Of a stretch of DNA of 64,000 nucleotides, positions 45,399 through 52,804 are shown in pieces. The stretch is taken from NCBI RefSeq assembly GCF_040049195.1, contig NZ_JBDZDL010000002.1, one strand, 5' to 3'. The translations under genes were made by a program, and so were the position numbers. Each line of letters begins with the position of its first letter. Position 1 is the stretch's first letter. Under the pieces are notes generated by a model. It searched no databases. It was not told the origin of the DNA and saw nothing but the letters and a program-made list of their open reading frames with translations. The stretch comes from NCEH01 sp040049195 (GTDB lineage Bacteria; Pseudomonadota; Alphaproteobacteria; Rhizobiales; Xanthobacteraceae).

Positions 45399-45733
45399 TC
45401 TGCCGCACCCAGAACCGCTCGAAGCTCGGCGCCGCCACCTTCGAAACGGCGGGCTTCACCGACGTTGTGGTGGTAGAGGGCGGCATCTCCGAATGGGAGG
45501 GCGCCGGCTATCCGGTCACACGCGGCGCCCGCAAGGTGATCAGCCTGGAGCGGCAGGTGCGCATCGGCGCCGGCGCGCTGGTGGTGATCGGCGTGCTGCT
45601 CGCCTGGCTGGTCCACCCGGTCTTCATCGCCCTGTCCGGCTTCGTCGGGGCGGGACTTGTCTTCGCCGGCATCACCGACTTCTGCGGCATGGGACTGCTG
45701 CTCGCCCGCGCCCCCTGGAACCGGCGCGCCTGA
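45200..45733 (+). CDS. Rhodanese-like protein with C-terminal DUF2892 membrane domain
   Basis: 177 aa sulfurtransferase. A rhodanese domain (about 1-105) carries VIDVRTPAEYAEVHIPEARNV-type signature residues and the active loop CRTQNRS with the persulfide Cys at C68. Two membrane helices follow (about 114-165; ALVVIGVLLAWLVHPVF and FVGAGLVFAGITDFCGMG), resembling DUF2892. ATG 45200 has GAGG 5 bases upstream, overlapping a TGA in the +1 frame. It probably accepts sulfane sulfur from the desulfurase and holds it at the inner membrane. Rhodaneses recur beside Family 2 encapsulins. Confidence 0.9.
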   Translation: MAAIISTATLRERLAAEGRLAVIDVRTPAEYAEVHIPEARNVPLDRLDPAALEAEGIIYKERPVYVICRTQNRSKLGAATFETAGFTDVVVVEGGISEWEGAGYPVTRGARKVISLERQVRIGAGALVVIGVLLAWLVHPVFIALSGFVGAGLVFAGITDFCGMGLLLARAPWNRRA

Positions 45734-45755
45734 CCCACATCACAAGGAACTCGCC

Positions 45756-46574
45756 ATGCTTGCTTTCTCCCGCCGCCTCGCGCTCGGCCTCCTCGGTGGC
45801 GCCCTCTTGCTCACCACCGTTCCCGCGCACGCCGACCAACTTGCCGACATCAAGGCAGCCGGCGTGCTGCGCGTCGCCACTTTCGATTCCAACCCGCCCT
45901 TCGGCTCGGTGGATCCAAAGACCTACAATATCGTCGGCTACGACGTGGATTTCGCCAATGCCATCGCCAAGGCTCTGGGCGTGAAGCTCCAGCTTGTGGC
46001 CACCAATCCGGCGAACCGCATCCCCCTGCTGCAGTCGGGCAAGGTGGATCTCATCGTCGCCGATATCACCATAACCCCGGAGCGGGCTCAGGTGATCGAC
46101 TTCTCCATTCCCTATTTCGTCACCGGCCAGGAACTGCTGGTGCCGGCCTCCTCCTCCGACCAGCTTGGCGCCTACGCCGCCGCCCGCATCGGTGTGGTGA
46201 AGGGTACGACGGGCGAACAGCAGCTCAAAACGCGCTTCCCCAATGGCCGCGTGCTCTCTTACGACGACATCCCGCTGGCGCTCGCCGCGCTGCGCAATGG
46301 CTCGGTGGACGCGATCACGCAGGACAGCACCATTCTGGGCGGCCTGCTGGCGGAGGCGCCGGACCGGGCCAAGTACAAGATCCTGCCCGAGAAGCTGAGC
46401 CGCGAGGAGATCGGCATCGGCGTCGCCAAGGGCCAGCCGGCGCTTCTCGCCAAGGTGAACGAGATCCTGCTCTCGCTGGAGAAGAGCGGGGAGGCTGGGA
46501 AGATCTACGACGCCTGGTTCGGGCCGAACAGCAAATTCCCCCAGGCCCGTGCCTTCACCATCGCGTCGAAGTGA
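45756..46574 (+). CDS. Polar-amino-acid ABC importer binding protein
   Basis: 272 aa periplasmic protein with a signal peptide ending near residue 26 (VPAHADQL). It has the family-3 solute-binding pattern GVLRVATFDSNPPFGSVD, GYDVDFANAIAKALG and DLIVADITITPERAQVIDFS. Location in a cysteine-metabolism operon suggests cystine, cysteine or another sulfur amino acid, but specificity is inferred only from context. AAGGAAC precedes ATG 45756. Confidence 0.88.
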   Translation: MLAFSRRLALGLLGGALLLTTVPAHADQLADIKAAGVLRVATFDSNPPFGSVDPKTYNIVGYDVDFANAIAKALGVKLQLVATNPANRIPLLQSGKVDLIVADITITPERAQVIDFSIPYFVTGQELLVPASSSDQLGAYAAARIGVVKGTTGEQQLKTRFPNGRVLSYDDIPLALAALRNGSVDAITQDSTILGGLLAEAPDRAKYKILPEKLSREEIGIGVAKGQPALLAKVNEILLSLEKSGEAGKIYDAWFGPNSKFPQARAFTIASK

Positions 46575-46582
46575 GCATCGCC

Positions 46583-47347
46583 ATGTCCGACGCGCCGCTG
46601 ATCGAGTTCAAGGGCGTGGAGAAGTGGCACGGCTCGCTCCATGTTCTCAAAGGCATCGACCTGAAGATCGGCCGCGGCGAGGCGCTGGCCATCACCGGGC
46701 CGTCGGGCTCGGGGAAATCCACGCTCATCCGTCTCGTCAACCGGCTGGAGACCATCTCCAAGGGGGAGATCTCCATCGACGGCGTGCCCACGGCCGGCTT
46801 CACCGGGCGCAGGTTGCGGGAGCTGCGCACGGAGATCGGCTTTGTCTTCCAGCAGTTCAACCTCTACGGCCATCTGAACGCGCTCGACAATGTCTCTCTG
46901 GCGCTGCGCAAGGTGCGCGGCGTGCCGCGGGGCAAGGCCGAGGCGCGGGCGCGCGAACTGCTCCACCGGGTCGGGCTGGCGGACAAGGCGCACCATTTCC
47001 CCTCCCAGCTCTCCGGCGGCCAGCAGCAGCGTGTCGCCATCGCCCGGGCGCTCGCCACGGAGCCCAAGATCGTGCTGTTTGACGAGCCGACCTCCGCCCT
47101 CGATCCGGAGATGATCGGCGAGGTGCTCTCGGTGATCCGTGAACTGCCCAAGGCGGGCATTACCATCCTGGTGGTGACCCACGAGATGAGCTTCGCCCGC
47201 GAGGTGGCGGACCGGGTGGCCTTCATCGACGGTGGCGTGATCCTGGAATTGGACACGCCCCAGAAGTTCTTCGGCGCGCCCACCCATCCGCGCACCCGCC
47301 GCTTCCTTCAGCAGCTTCTCTCGCCGCTCGCCGTGGGAGAGGCGTGA
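46583..47347 (+). CDS. Polar-amino-acid ABC importer ATPase
   Basis: 254 aa ATPase of the GlnQ/TcyN type. Walker A is GPSGSGKSTLIRL, Q-loop FVFQQFNLYGHL, signature LSGGQQQRVAIARAL and Walker B VLFDEPTSALDPE; the H-loop is VTHEMSFAREVADRV. ATG 46583 lies 8 bases after the binding-protein stop. A GTG at 46571 overlapping that stop would add four residues. It is followed by two permeases in coupled frames. Confidence 0.9.
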   Translation: MSDAPLIEFKGVEKWHGSLHVLKGIDLKIGRGEALAITGPSGSGKSTLIRLVNRLETISKGEISIDGVPTAGFTGRRLRELRTEIGFVFQQFNLYGHLNALDNVSLALRKVRGVPRGKAEARARELLHRVGLADKAHHFPSQLSGGQQQRVAIARALATEPKIVLFDEPTSALDPEMIGEVLSVIRELPKAGITILVVTHEMSFAREVADRVAFIDGGVILELDTPQKFFGAPTHPRTRRFLQQLLSPLAVGEA

Positions 47348-48138
47348 TGGGCGGCATCACCTTCGATTTTGCCGGGGTGCTCACCGGCCAGCCGGGGCAA
47401 TGGCTGCTCGCCGGCTTCCTCATGACCGTCTATGTGACCATCGCCGGCAGCCTCGTCGCGACGCTGCTCGCCGTGCTGGTGCTGGGTCTGCGCGTGGCAC
47501 CCGTGGCGCCGTTGCGGTGGCTTGCTATCGCCGTCATCGAGGTGTTCCGCAACACCCCCGTCCTGGTGCAGTTCCTGTTCTGGTACTTCGCCGCCTATAA
47601 CCTCCTGCCCCAGGCCTTCCGCAGCTACATCACGGGCGACCATCCCTGGGCGGTGCTGCCGGTGAGCAACGTGCTGCTGGCGCCGGAATTCATCGCCTCA
47701 GCCTGGGGCCTCGGTGTTTTCACCGCCGCCTTCCTCGCCGAGGAACTGCGCGCCGGCCTCAACGCCATGCCGAGTGGCCAGAGGGAGGCGGCCATCTCCC
47801 AGGGTTTTAGCTATGGCGCGACGTTGCGGCTGATCCTGCTGCCCCAGGCGCTCGCCAATTCCTGGCAGCCGCTGGTGACCCAGTATCTCAACCTGATGAA
47901 GCTCTCCTCTTTGGCGAGCGCCATCAGCCTCGCCGAACTGACTTATCAGGTGCGGCAGATCGAGAGCTTCAACGCCCACGCCTTCGAAGCTTTCGCCGTG
48001 GGCACGGTGCTCTATCTGCTGCTCGGCCTCGTGCTGGGGCAGGCGCTGGTGGCGTTCGGGCCCAAGCCCGCGGATCGGCGGGGTTCCGCACCCGCCGCGG
48101 CTGCGGTGCAGATTGCGGAGGCGCACGGTGGCGCCTGA
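47347..48138 (+). CDS. Polar-amino-acid ABC importer permease 1
   Basis: 263 aa inner-membrane permease of the HisM/GlnP type. VIEVFRNTPVLVQFLFWYF, TAAFLAEELRAGLNAMPSGQREAAISQGFS and the IILLPQAL-like LRLILLPQALANSWQPL are standard. TGATG couples it to the ATPase stop. Its end overlaps the start of permease 2. Confidence 0.9.
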   Translation: MGGITFDFAGVLTGQPGQWLLAGFLMTVYVTIAGSLVATLLAVLVLGLRVAPVAPLRWLAIAVIEVFRNTPVLVQFLFWYFAAYNLLPQAFRSYITGDHPWAVLPVSNVLLAPEFIASAWGLGVFTAAFLAEELRAGLNAMPSGQREAAISQGFSYGATLRLILLPQALANSWQPLVTQYLNLMKLSSLASAISLAELTYQVRQIESFNAHAFEAFAVGTVLYLLLGLVLGQALVAFGPKPADRRGSAPAAAAVQIAEAHGGA

Positions 48139-48817
48139 TTTCTCGGTCATCACCGATAATCTGCCCTATCTGCTCTGGGGCCGCGCTTTCGAAGGGCAGC
48201 CGGGCGGTCTGCTGCTCACCCTTATCATGTCCGTGGAGGCCGGCCTTCTGGCGCTGGTCGTCGGTGTCAGCCTCGCGCTGGTCGCTTGGCTGTCCGAGGG
48301 CTGGATACGGCGGATGCTGTTTGCATGGGCGGACTTCATCCGCGGCATTCCATTAGTCTTCGTGATCTTCTGGCTCTATTTCCTGATCCCGGCCGTGTTC
48401 CGCGCCAACCTGCCGGACACGCTCACCGTGGTGCTCGCTATCGCCTGGTTCACCTCGGCAGCGGTGATGTATTCGACGCTCGCCGGCCTCGACGCGCTCT
48501 CGCGTGGCCAGAGCGAGGCGGCACTTTCGCAGGGCTTCTCGCGGCCGGCGGCGCTGATCTACGTGCTGCTGCCGCAGGCGCTGCCGAATATCCTGCCTTC
48601 GCTCCTGGGCGTGTTCATCTCGCTTATCAAGGACACCTCGCTCGCCTTCATCGTCAACGTCCCGGAACTGACCACCGTGGCGGGGCAGGTGAACAACCGC
48701 ACCCAGATCTATCCCACCGAGATCTTCATCTTCACCGGCGCCGTCTATTTCGCGCTCTGCGGCGCCCTCTCGCTGGCCGTGCATCTCGCCCAGGGGCGGC
48801 GTGCACGGACCGCCTGA
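48128..48817 (+). CDS. Polar-amino-acid ABC importer permease 2
   Basis: 229 aa permease pairing with permease 1. WADFIRGIPLVFVIFWLYF, YSTLAGLDALSRGQSEAALSQGF and LIKDTSLAFIVNVPELT are typical of this family. GTG 48128 is supported by GGAGG at 48117-48121, inside permease 1; an upstream TTG at 48113 would place the ribosome site inside the gene. Confidence 0.88.
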   Translation: MAPDFSVITDNLPYLLWGRAFEGQPGGLLLTLIMSVEAGLLALVVGVSLALVAWLSEGWIRRMLFAWADFIRGIPLVFVIFWLYFLIPAVFRANLPDTLTVVLAIAWFTSAAVMYSTLAGLDALSRGQSEAALSQGFSRPAALIYVLLPQALPNILPSLLGVFISLIKDTSLAFIVNVPELTTVAGQVNNRTQIYPTEIFIFTGAVYFALCGALSLAVHLAQGRRARTA

Positions 48818-48841
48818 CCATCATCGGCTGGAGGCAATGCC

Positions 48842-49387
48842 ATGACCACGCTCGACGCCTATCTCGACCACAAGCGCCAGGCCCTTGCCGGCCTGCGCGA
48901 GAAGCTGAAAGCGCCGGAAGCGGGGCCGAAGCAGATCTCGGCCACCGCCCATGCGGAGGGACGCAGCGGCGTGCGGCGAATCCGCATCCGCGATTTCCAG
49001 GTGCTGAGCGACAGCCCGCCCGACTTCGCAGGGTACAATCTTGGGCCATCCTCTCCAGAGCTGCAGCTCGGCGTGCTGGCAAGCTGCCTCACCCACAGCT
49101 TCCTGATCCAGGCGGCGGACCTTCAGATTCCCCTGGATGACCTGGAGGTGGAGGTCACCGCCGACATCGACAGCCGCGGCAGTCTGTTGGCGCGGGCGGA
49201 CATTCCCGTGTTCCCGCATAATATCCGCTACACGGTGCGTGTTTCCACGCCCGCCGGGCCGGAGGCCGCTGCGAGCCTGGAAAAGGCGGTGGACCGGGCC
49301 TGCCCGATCCTCAACCTGCTGAGAAATCCCCAGACCATTACGGGCGAGGTGGAGTACCGCCGCGCCGTACGACATGCTGCGGAATGA
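48842..49387 (+). CDS. OsmC-family protein
   Basis: 181 aa. OsmC/Ohr proteins are cysteine-based peroxidases or thiol-dependent enzymes. The two conserved cysteines are present: C82 in LASCLTHSF and C154 in RACPILNLL. Its place as the last gene of the encapsulin operon suggests reduction of peroxides, persulfides or polysulfides produced during sulfur handling, which is inference. The stop at 49387 is only 5 bases before the next control element. Confidence 0.88.
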   Translation: MTTLDAYLDHKRQALAGLREKLKAPEAGPKQISATAHAEGRSGVRRIRIRDFQVLSDSPPDFAGYNLGPSSPELQLGVLASCLTHSFLIQAADLQIPLDDLEVEVTADIDSRGSLLARADIPVFPHNIRYTVRVSTPAGPEAAASLEKAVDRACPILNLLRNPQTITGEVEYRRAVRHAAE

Positions 49388-49392
49388 TTATT

Positions 49393-49409
49393 GACTTATT
49401 TAATCGAAT
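49393..49409 (+). promoter_or_regulatory. Sulfur-island 17-bp element, copy 2 (sulfonate ABC operon)
   Basis: GACTTATTTAATCGAAT, 13 of 17 identical to copy 3. It lies about 45 bases before the start of the sulfonate-type binding protein, in an AT-rich strip that contrasts with the surrounding sequence. A TTGACT at 49391 could also serve as a -35 box. Confidence 0.55.
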
Positions 49410-49445
49410 TTATCAGCTTATCTCCACCACGGGTTGGAGGATGAC

Positions 49446-50555
49446 ATGATGGACGATCGGAAGGATGAGCAGCGCCGCATCAGCCGGCGCAAGTTCCTGC
49501 GTTATGGCGCGGCCATAGGTGCGGCCCTGCCGGTGGGCGCAGCCGGTGGCCACGTTCTCGCCGGGAGCTTGCTCAAGCCGGCTCCTGCCGCGCTGACAGA
49601 CTTCCCGCTTTGCCTTTCGGCGGCCGACGGCGCGGCGGCGGTTACCGGCCCGCTGAAGCCCATAAAGCTCGCCTGGAACGCCAGCGCGATCTGCACCGCA
49701 TCCGCCCCCGTGGCGAAGGATACCGGCCTTTTCGCTCGTGCCGGGCTCGACGTGGAGTTTGTGAATTTCGGCGGTTCCACCGAGCAGCTTCTGGAAGCCA
49801 TTGCCACCGGCAAGGCGGACGCCGGCATCGGCATGGCGTTGCGGTGGTTGAAGCCGCTGGAGCAGGGCTTCGACGTGCGTATCACCACCGGCGTCCATGG
49901 CGGGTGCCTGCGGCTCATCGGGTCCAATGCGGCAGGCACCACCACACTCGCCAGCCTGAAAGGCAAGACTATCGCCATCGCCGACCAGGCTGGCCCGGCC
50001 AAGAATTTCTTCTCCATCCTGCTGGCGGAGAACGGCATTGATCCGTTCACCGAGGTGGAATGGCGCCAATATCCCGGTGAGGCGCTGCCGCTGGCGGTGC
50101 AGAAGGGCGAGGCCCAGGCGCTGGCCGACAACGACCCGCGCACTTGGATCTTCCTCAAGGAGGGCAAGGGTGACCTGGTCGAGGTCGCGTCCAACCTCAC
50201 CGGCAAATATGCCGAGCGCTCCTGCTGCGTGCTCGCCATCCGCGGCAGCCTGATCCGCGACGACAAAGCGACCGCCGCCGCGCTGACCAAGGCAGTGCTG
50301 GCGGGCGGGCATTTGGTGGCGGTCGATCCCGAGTTTGCCGCCAAGAGCTTCGCGGACTATGGCGGCAAGGGCTCGATTGCGGACCTCACCGCGATGCTGA
50401 AGAGCCACACCCACCACCATCAGGCTACGGGCGCGGATCTCAAGAAGGAAATCGCAGCCTATGCCGATGAACTCAAGCTGGTGCAGGTGTTTCGGAAGAA
50501 CACCGATTCCCAGAAGTTCGCGGAAAAGGTCTATTTCGACGTGTTCGCGAGCTGA
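49446..50555 (+). CDS. Sulfonate/nitrate-type ABC binding protein with Tat signal
   Basis: 369 aa periplasmic protein of the SsuA/TauA/NMT1 family. A twin-arginine signal (SRRKFLRYGAAIGAALP) indicates folded export. LKPIKLAWNASAICTASAP and GLFARAGLDVEFVNFGGS are family segments. The CHHH-like region SHTHHHQ near residue 323 could bind metal. ATG 49446 follows GGAGG by 5 bases. Being followed by permease and ATPase and flanked by sulfur genes, it most likely binds an organosulfonate. Confidence 0.87.
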   Translation: MMDDRKDEQRRISRRKFLRYGAAIGAALPVGAAGGHVLAGSLLKPAPAALTDFPLCLSAADGAAAVTGPLKPIKLAWNASAICTASAPVAKDTGLFARAGLDVEFVNFGGSTEQLLEAIATGKADAGIGMALRWLKPLEQGFDVRITTGVHGGCLRLIGSNAAGTTTLASLKGKTIAIADQAGPAKNFFSILLAENGIDPFTEVEWRQYPGEALPLAVQKGEAQALADNDPRTWIFLKEGKGDLVEVASNLTGKYAERSCCVLAIRGSLIRDDKATAAALTKAVLAGGHLVAVDPEFAAKSFADYGGKGSIADLTAMLKSHTHHHQATGADLKKEIAAYADELKLVQVFRKNTDSQKFAEKVYFDVFAS

Positions 50556-50565
50556 GGGCCGGCCC

Positions 50566-51582
50566 ATGACCGACCAGCCGTTCGATACGGTATCCCCAGC
50601 CTTGCCGCAGGCCCCGGCCGCCAGCGGCCGGGCGGCCCGGCAGACGGGCATTTGGTTCATGGGCCTACTTGCCGCAGCCATATGGCTCGCGGCGGGGGCC
50701 TATACCGGCCTCGTGCCGGACATCGACGATTTCGGCTTCACCCGCGAGTTCGCCTATGGACTCGGAGCGGTGGGGCTGCTGATCGCGCTGGCCGCGCTCC
50801 TCGTGCCGGCATTTGGCCTCGCGCGGCTGCGTGTCTGGGGCCCCTGGCTGGTGGCCCTGCCGCTCGGCTTCATCGCCTGGCAAGCGGTGACCGCGAAGCT
50901 CGGCCTGCTGCCGCGCCCCTTCTTCGTGCCGCCCCAGTCGCTGGTGGAGGTCTATTTCGAAGACTGGCCGAAGCTCGGCCTTTCCGTCGTGCATTCGGTG
51001 AAGCTGCTGGCCTGGGGCTATTTCATCGGCGCATTTACGGGGATTGTGCTGGGCGTCTCCATCGGCTGGTGGCGGGCGGTGGGATATTGGGCCCATCCAG
51101 TGCTGCGCTTCATCGGCCCGCTGCCGGCGACCGCCTGGCTGCCGGTGGCCTTCTTCCTGTTCCCCTCGAGTTGGAGCGCCAGCGTCTTCCTCATCGCGCT
51201 CGCCACCGGCTTTCCCGTTACCATCCTCACCTGGTCGGGCATCGCCAGCGTGAACAAGGACTATTACGACATCGCCCGCACGCTGGGCGCCAGCCAGCGT
51301 TTCCTGGTGCTGAAGGTGGCTATCCCCGCCGCGCTGCCCCACGTCTTCGTAGGCCTGTTCATGGGGCTGGGCGCCTCCTTCGCGGTGCTGGTGGTGGCTG
51401 AGATGCTGGGCGTGAAGGCCGGGCTCGGCTGGTACCTGCAATGGGCGCAGGGGTGGGCCGCCTATGCCAACATGTACGCCGCGCTGCTGGTGATGGCCGT
51501 GATGTGCTCTGGCCTCGTCACCCTGCTGTTCAGAGTTCGCGATCGGTTGCTCGCCTGGCAGAAGGAGTTGGTCCGATGGTAG
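50566..51582 (+). CDS. Sulfonate-type ABC permease
   Basis: 338 aa permease of the SsuC/TauC class with an unusual N-terminal extension holding two extra membrane helices (about residues 28-45 and 60-85). The core has LLPRPFFVPPQSLVEVYFEDW, GYFIGAFTGIVLGVSIGWW and the EAA loop NKDYYDIARTLGASQRFLVLKVAIP. It begins 10 bases after the binding protein and overlaps the ATPase by 7 bases. Confidence 0.87.
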   Translation: MTDQPFDTVSPALPQAPAASGRAARQTGIWFMGLLAAAIWLAAGAYTGLVPDIDDFGFTREFAYGLGAVGLLIALAALLVPAFGLARLRVWGPWLVALPLGFIAWQAVTAKLGLLPRPFFVPPQSLVEVYFEDWPKLGLSVVHSVKLLAWGYFIGAFTGIVLGVSIGWWRAVGYWAHPVLRFIGPLPATAWLPVAFFLFPSSWSASVFLIALATGFPVTILTWSGIASVNKDYYDIARTLGASQRFLVLKVAIPAALPHVFVGLFMGLGASFAVLVVAEMLGVKAGLGWYLQWAQGWAAYANMYAALLVMAVMCSGLVTLLFRVRDRLLAWQKELVRW

Positions 51583-52370
51583 CCGCCGCCCGTGCGATTC
51601 CCGTGCCTGAGACCGCGGGTGTCCGCCTGGAGGTGGACGAGGTCAGCCACCAGTTCGAGTTGGAGAAGGCGCCTCTGCCGGTGCTGTGGCAGGTCAGCTT
51701 CTCAGCCGCGCCGGGTGAGTTCGTGGCCCTGCTCGGGCCGAGCGGGTGCGGGAAATCCACCCTGCTGCGCCTGCTCGCCGGACTGGACGAGCCCACGTCG
51801 GGCCGCCTGATCGTGGATGGCGCGCCGATCGCCGGCCCGGATCCTGCGCGCATCCTGGTATTCCAGGATCCCACCCTCTATCCCTGGCGCACGGTGGCCG
51901 GGAACGTAGCGCTGGGGCTGGAGGCGCGGGGCCTGCTGCGCAGCCAGCGCGACCGGATCGGGGCGGCCCTCGACCTTGTGGGCCTCTCTGGGTTTGGCGC
52001 GGCCTATCCGCGTCAGCTTTCCGGCGGCATGGCGCAGCGCGCCGCGCTCGCCCGCGCGCTGGTGAACGACCCGCGCCTGCTGCTTCTGGACGAGCCGCTC
52101 GGCAAGCTCGATTCGCTGACCCGCATCACCATGCAGGCCGAGCTGGTGCGCCTGTGGCAGGAGGCTGGCTTCACCGCACTCCTTGTGACCCACGACGTGG
52201 AGGAGGCTCTTTTCCTGGCCCAGCGTGTGGTGATCTTCAGCGACCGTCCGGCCCGCATCAAGGCGGAGGTTCAGGTGGATCTGTCCTATCCGCGTCACCG
52301 CGGCGATCCCAGGCTGGCGGACCTTCGGCATGACGTGCTGAGCCTTTTGGGACTCGGACAGACCTGGTGA
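51576..52370 (+). CDS. Sulfonate-type ABC ATPase
   Basis: 264 aa ATPase. Walker A GPSGCGKSTLLRLLAG, Q-loop LVFQDPTLYPWRTV, signature LSGGMAQRAALARAL, Walker B LLLLDEPLGKLD and H-loop LLVTHDVEEALFLAQ are present, as in SsuB/TauB. ATG 51576 has AAGGAG about 9 bases upstream inside the permease. It ends the second sulfur operon. Confidence 0.9.
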   Translation: MVAAARAIPVPETAGVRLEVDEVSHQFELEKAPLPVLWQVSFSAAPGEFVALLGPSGCGKSTLLRLLAGLDEPTSGRLIVDGAPIAGPDPARILVFQDPTLYPWRTVAGNVALGLEARGLLRSQRDRIGAALDLVGLSGFGAAYPRQLSGGMAQRAALARALVNDPRLLLLDEPLGKLDSLTRITMQAELVRLWQEAGFTALLVTHDVEEALFLAQRVVIFSDRPARIKAEVQVDLSYPRHRGDPRLADLRHDVLSLLGLGQTW

Positions 52371-52691
52371 TGGCAGGCCGTCCGATCCGCGCAGTGCACC
52401 CGCGGCTGCAAAGATCGCGATAAATTCTCCATACCAGTCCAGTATTCACGTGCGCTGTACGTGCGGGAGCGCGTGGTTGTGGAGTTTATGCGAGCGGTGC
52501 TCGCTACATACATTCGCGGCGGTTCGAGATATCCACCGAGCCAATATTGAGGCATTAGCCGATTATATTTGACCCTATGGTGAACGTGGGAATGCGCCCT
52601 TTCGGGTGTTTGGCTAGTCGTAGCGCTCATCCCGAATATGCCGGCAGGCGCCGCGACGGCGCAGCCCTTACGCTCTCTTAGTTTGTATGTT
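52371..52691. other. Intergenic region before the third sulfur operon
   Basis: About 320 bases. It contains a G+C-rich inverted repeat (GCGCCG CGA CGGCGC near 52647-52661) and a small CGCCC/GGGTG hairpin near 52593, either of which may terminate the ABC operon. I saw no gene or recognised RNA. Confidence 0.4.
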
Positions 52692-52708
52692 GACTAAATC
52701 AATAGAAT
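52692..52708 (+). promoter_or_regulatory. Sulfur-island 17-bp element, copy 3 (flavin-enzyme operon)
   Basis: GACTAAATCAATAGAAT, the best match to both other copies (14/17 and 13/17). It is preceded by TT (TTGACT) and lies 48 bases before the leader-peptide ATG and 92 before the acyl-CoA-dehydrogenase-like gene. Confidence 0.55.
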
Positions 52709-52756
52709 AAGTTCAGATCTTTAGAAAGAGACAGCTCCGGTTCGAGGTTCCACGCC

Positions 52757-52804
52757 ATGACGTGCTCACTTGTCAGCTTTTGCCTCCCAGGCGTCCGCTT
52801 ATGA
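52757..52804 (+). CDS. Possible Cys-containing leader peptide (uORF)
   Basis: 15-codon frame MTCSLVSFCLPGVRL with two Cys among few residues. Its TGA overlaps the ATG of the next gene (ATGA). A GAGG at 52744-52747 lies 9 bases before its ATG. It resembles leader peptides that sense charged tRNA, here cysteine, but I found no clear attenuator hairpin. The coupling is directly visible; the regulatory role is inferred. Confidence 0.4.
   Translation: MTCSLVSFCLPGVRL

Noticed and set aside
49391..49396. TTGACT read simply as a -35 promoter box
   Set aside because: Not ruled out, but no good -10 follows at 16-18 bases and the 11-bp extension shared by all three copies is not explained by a -35 alone.
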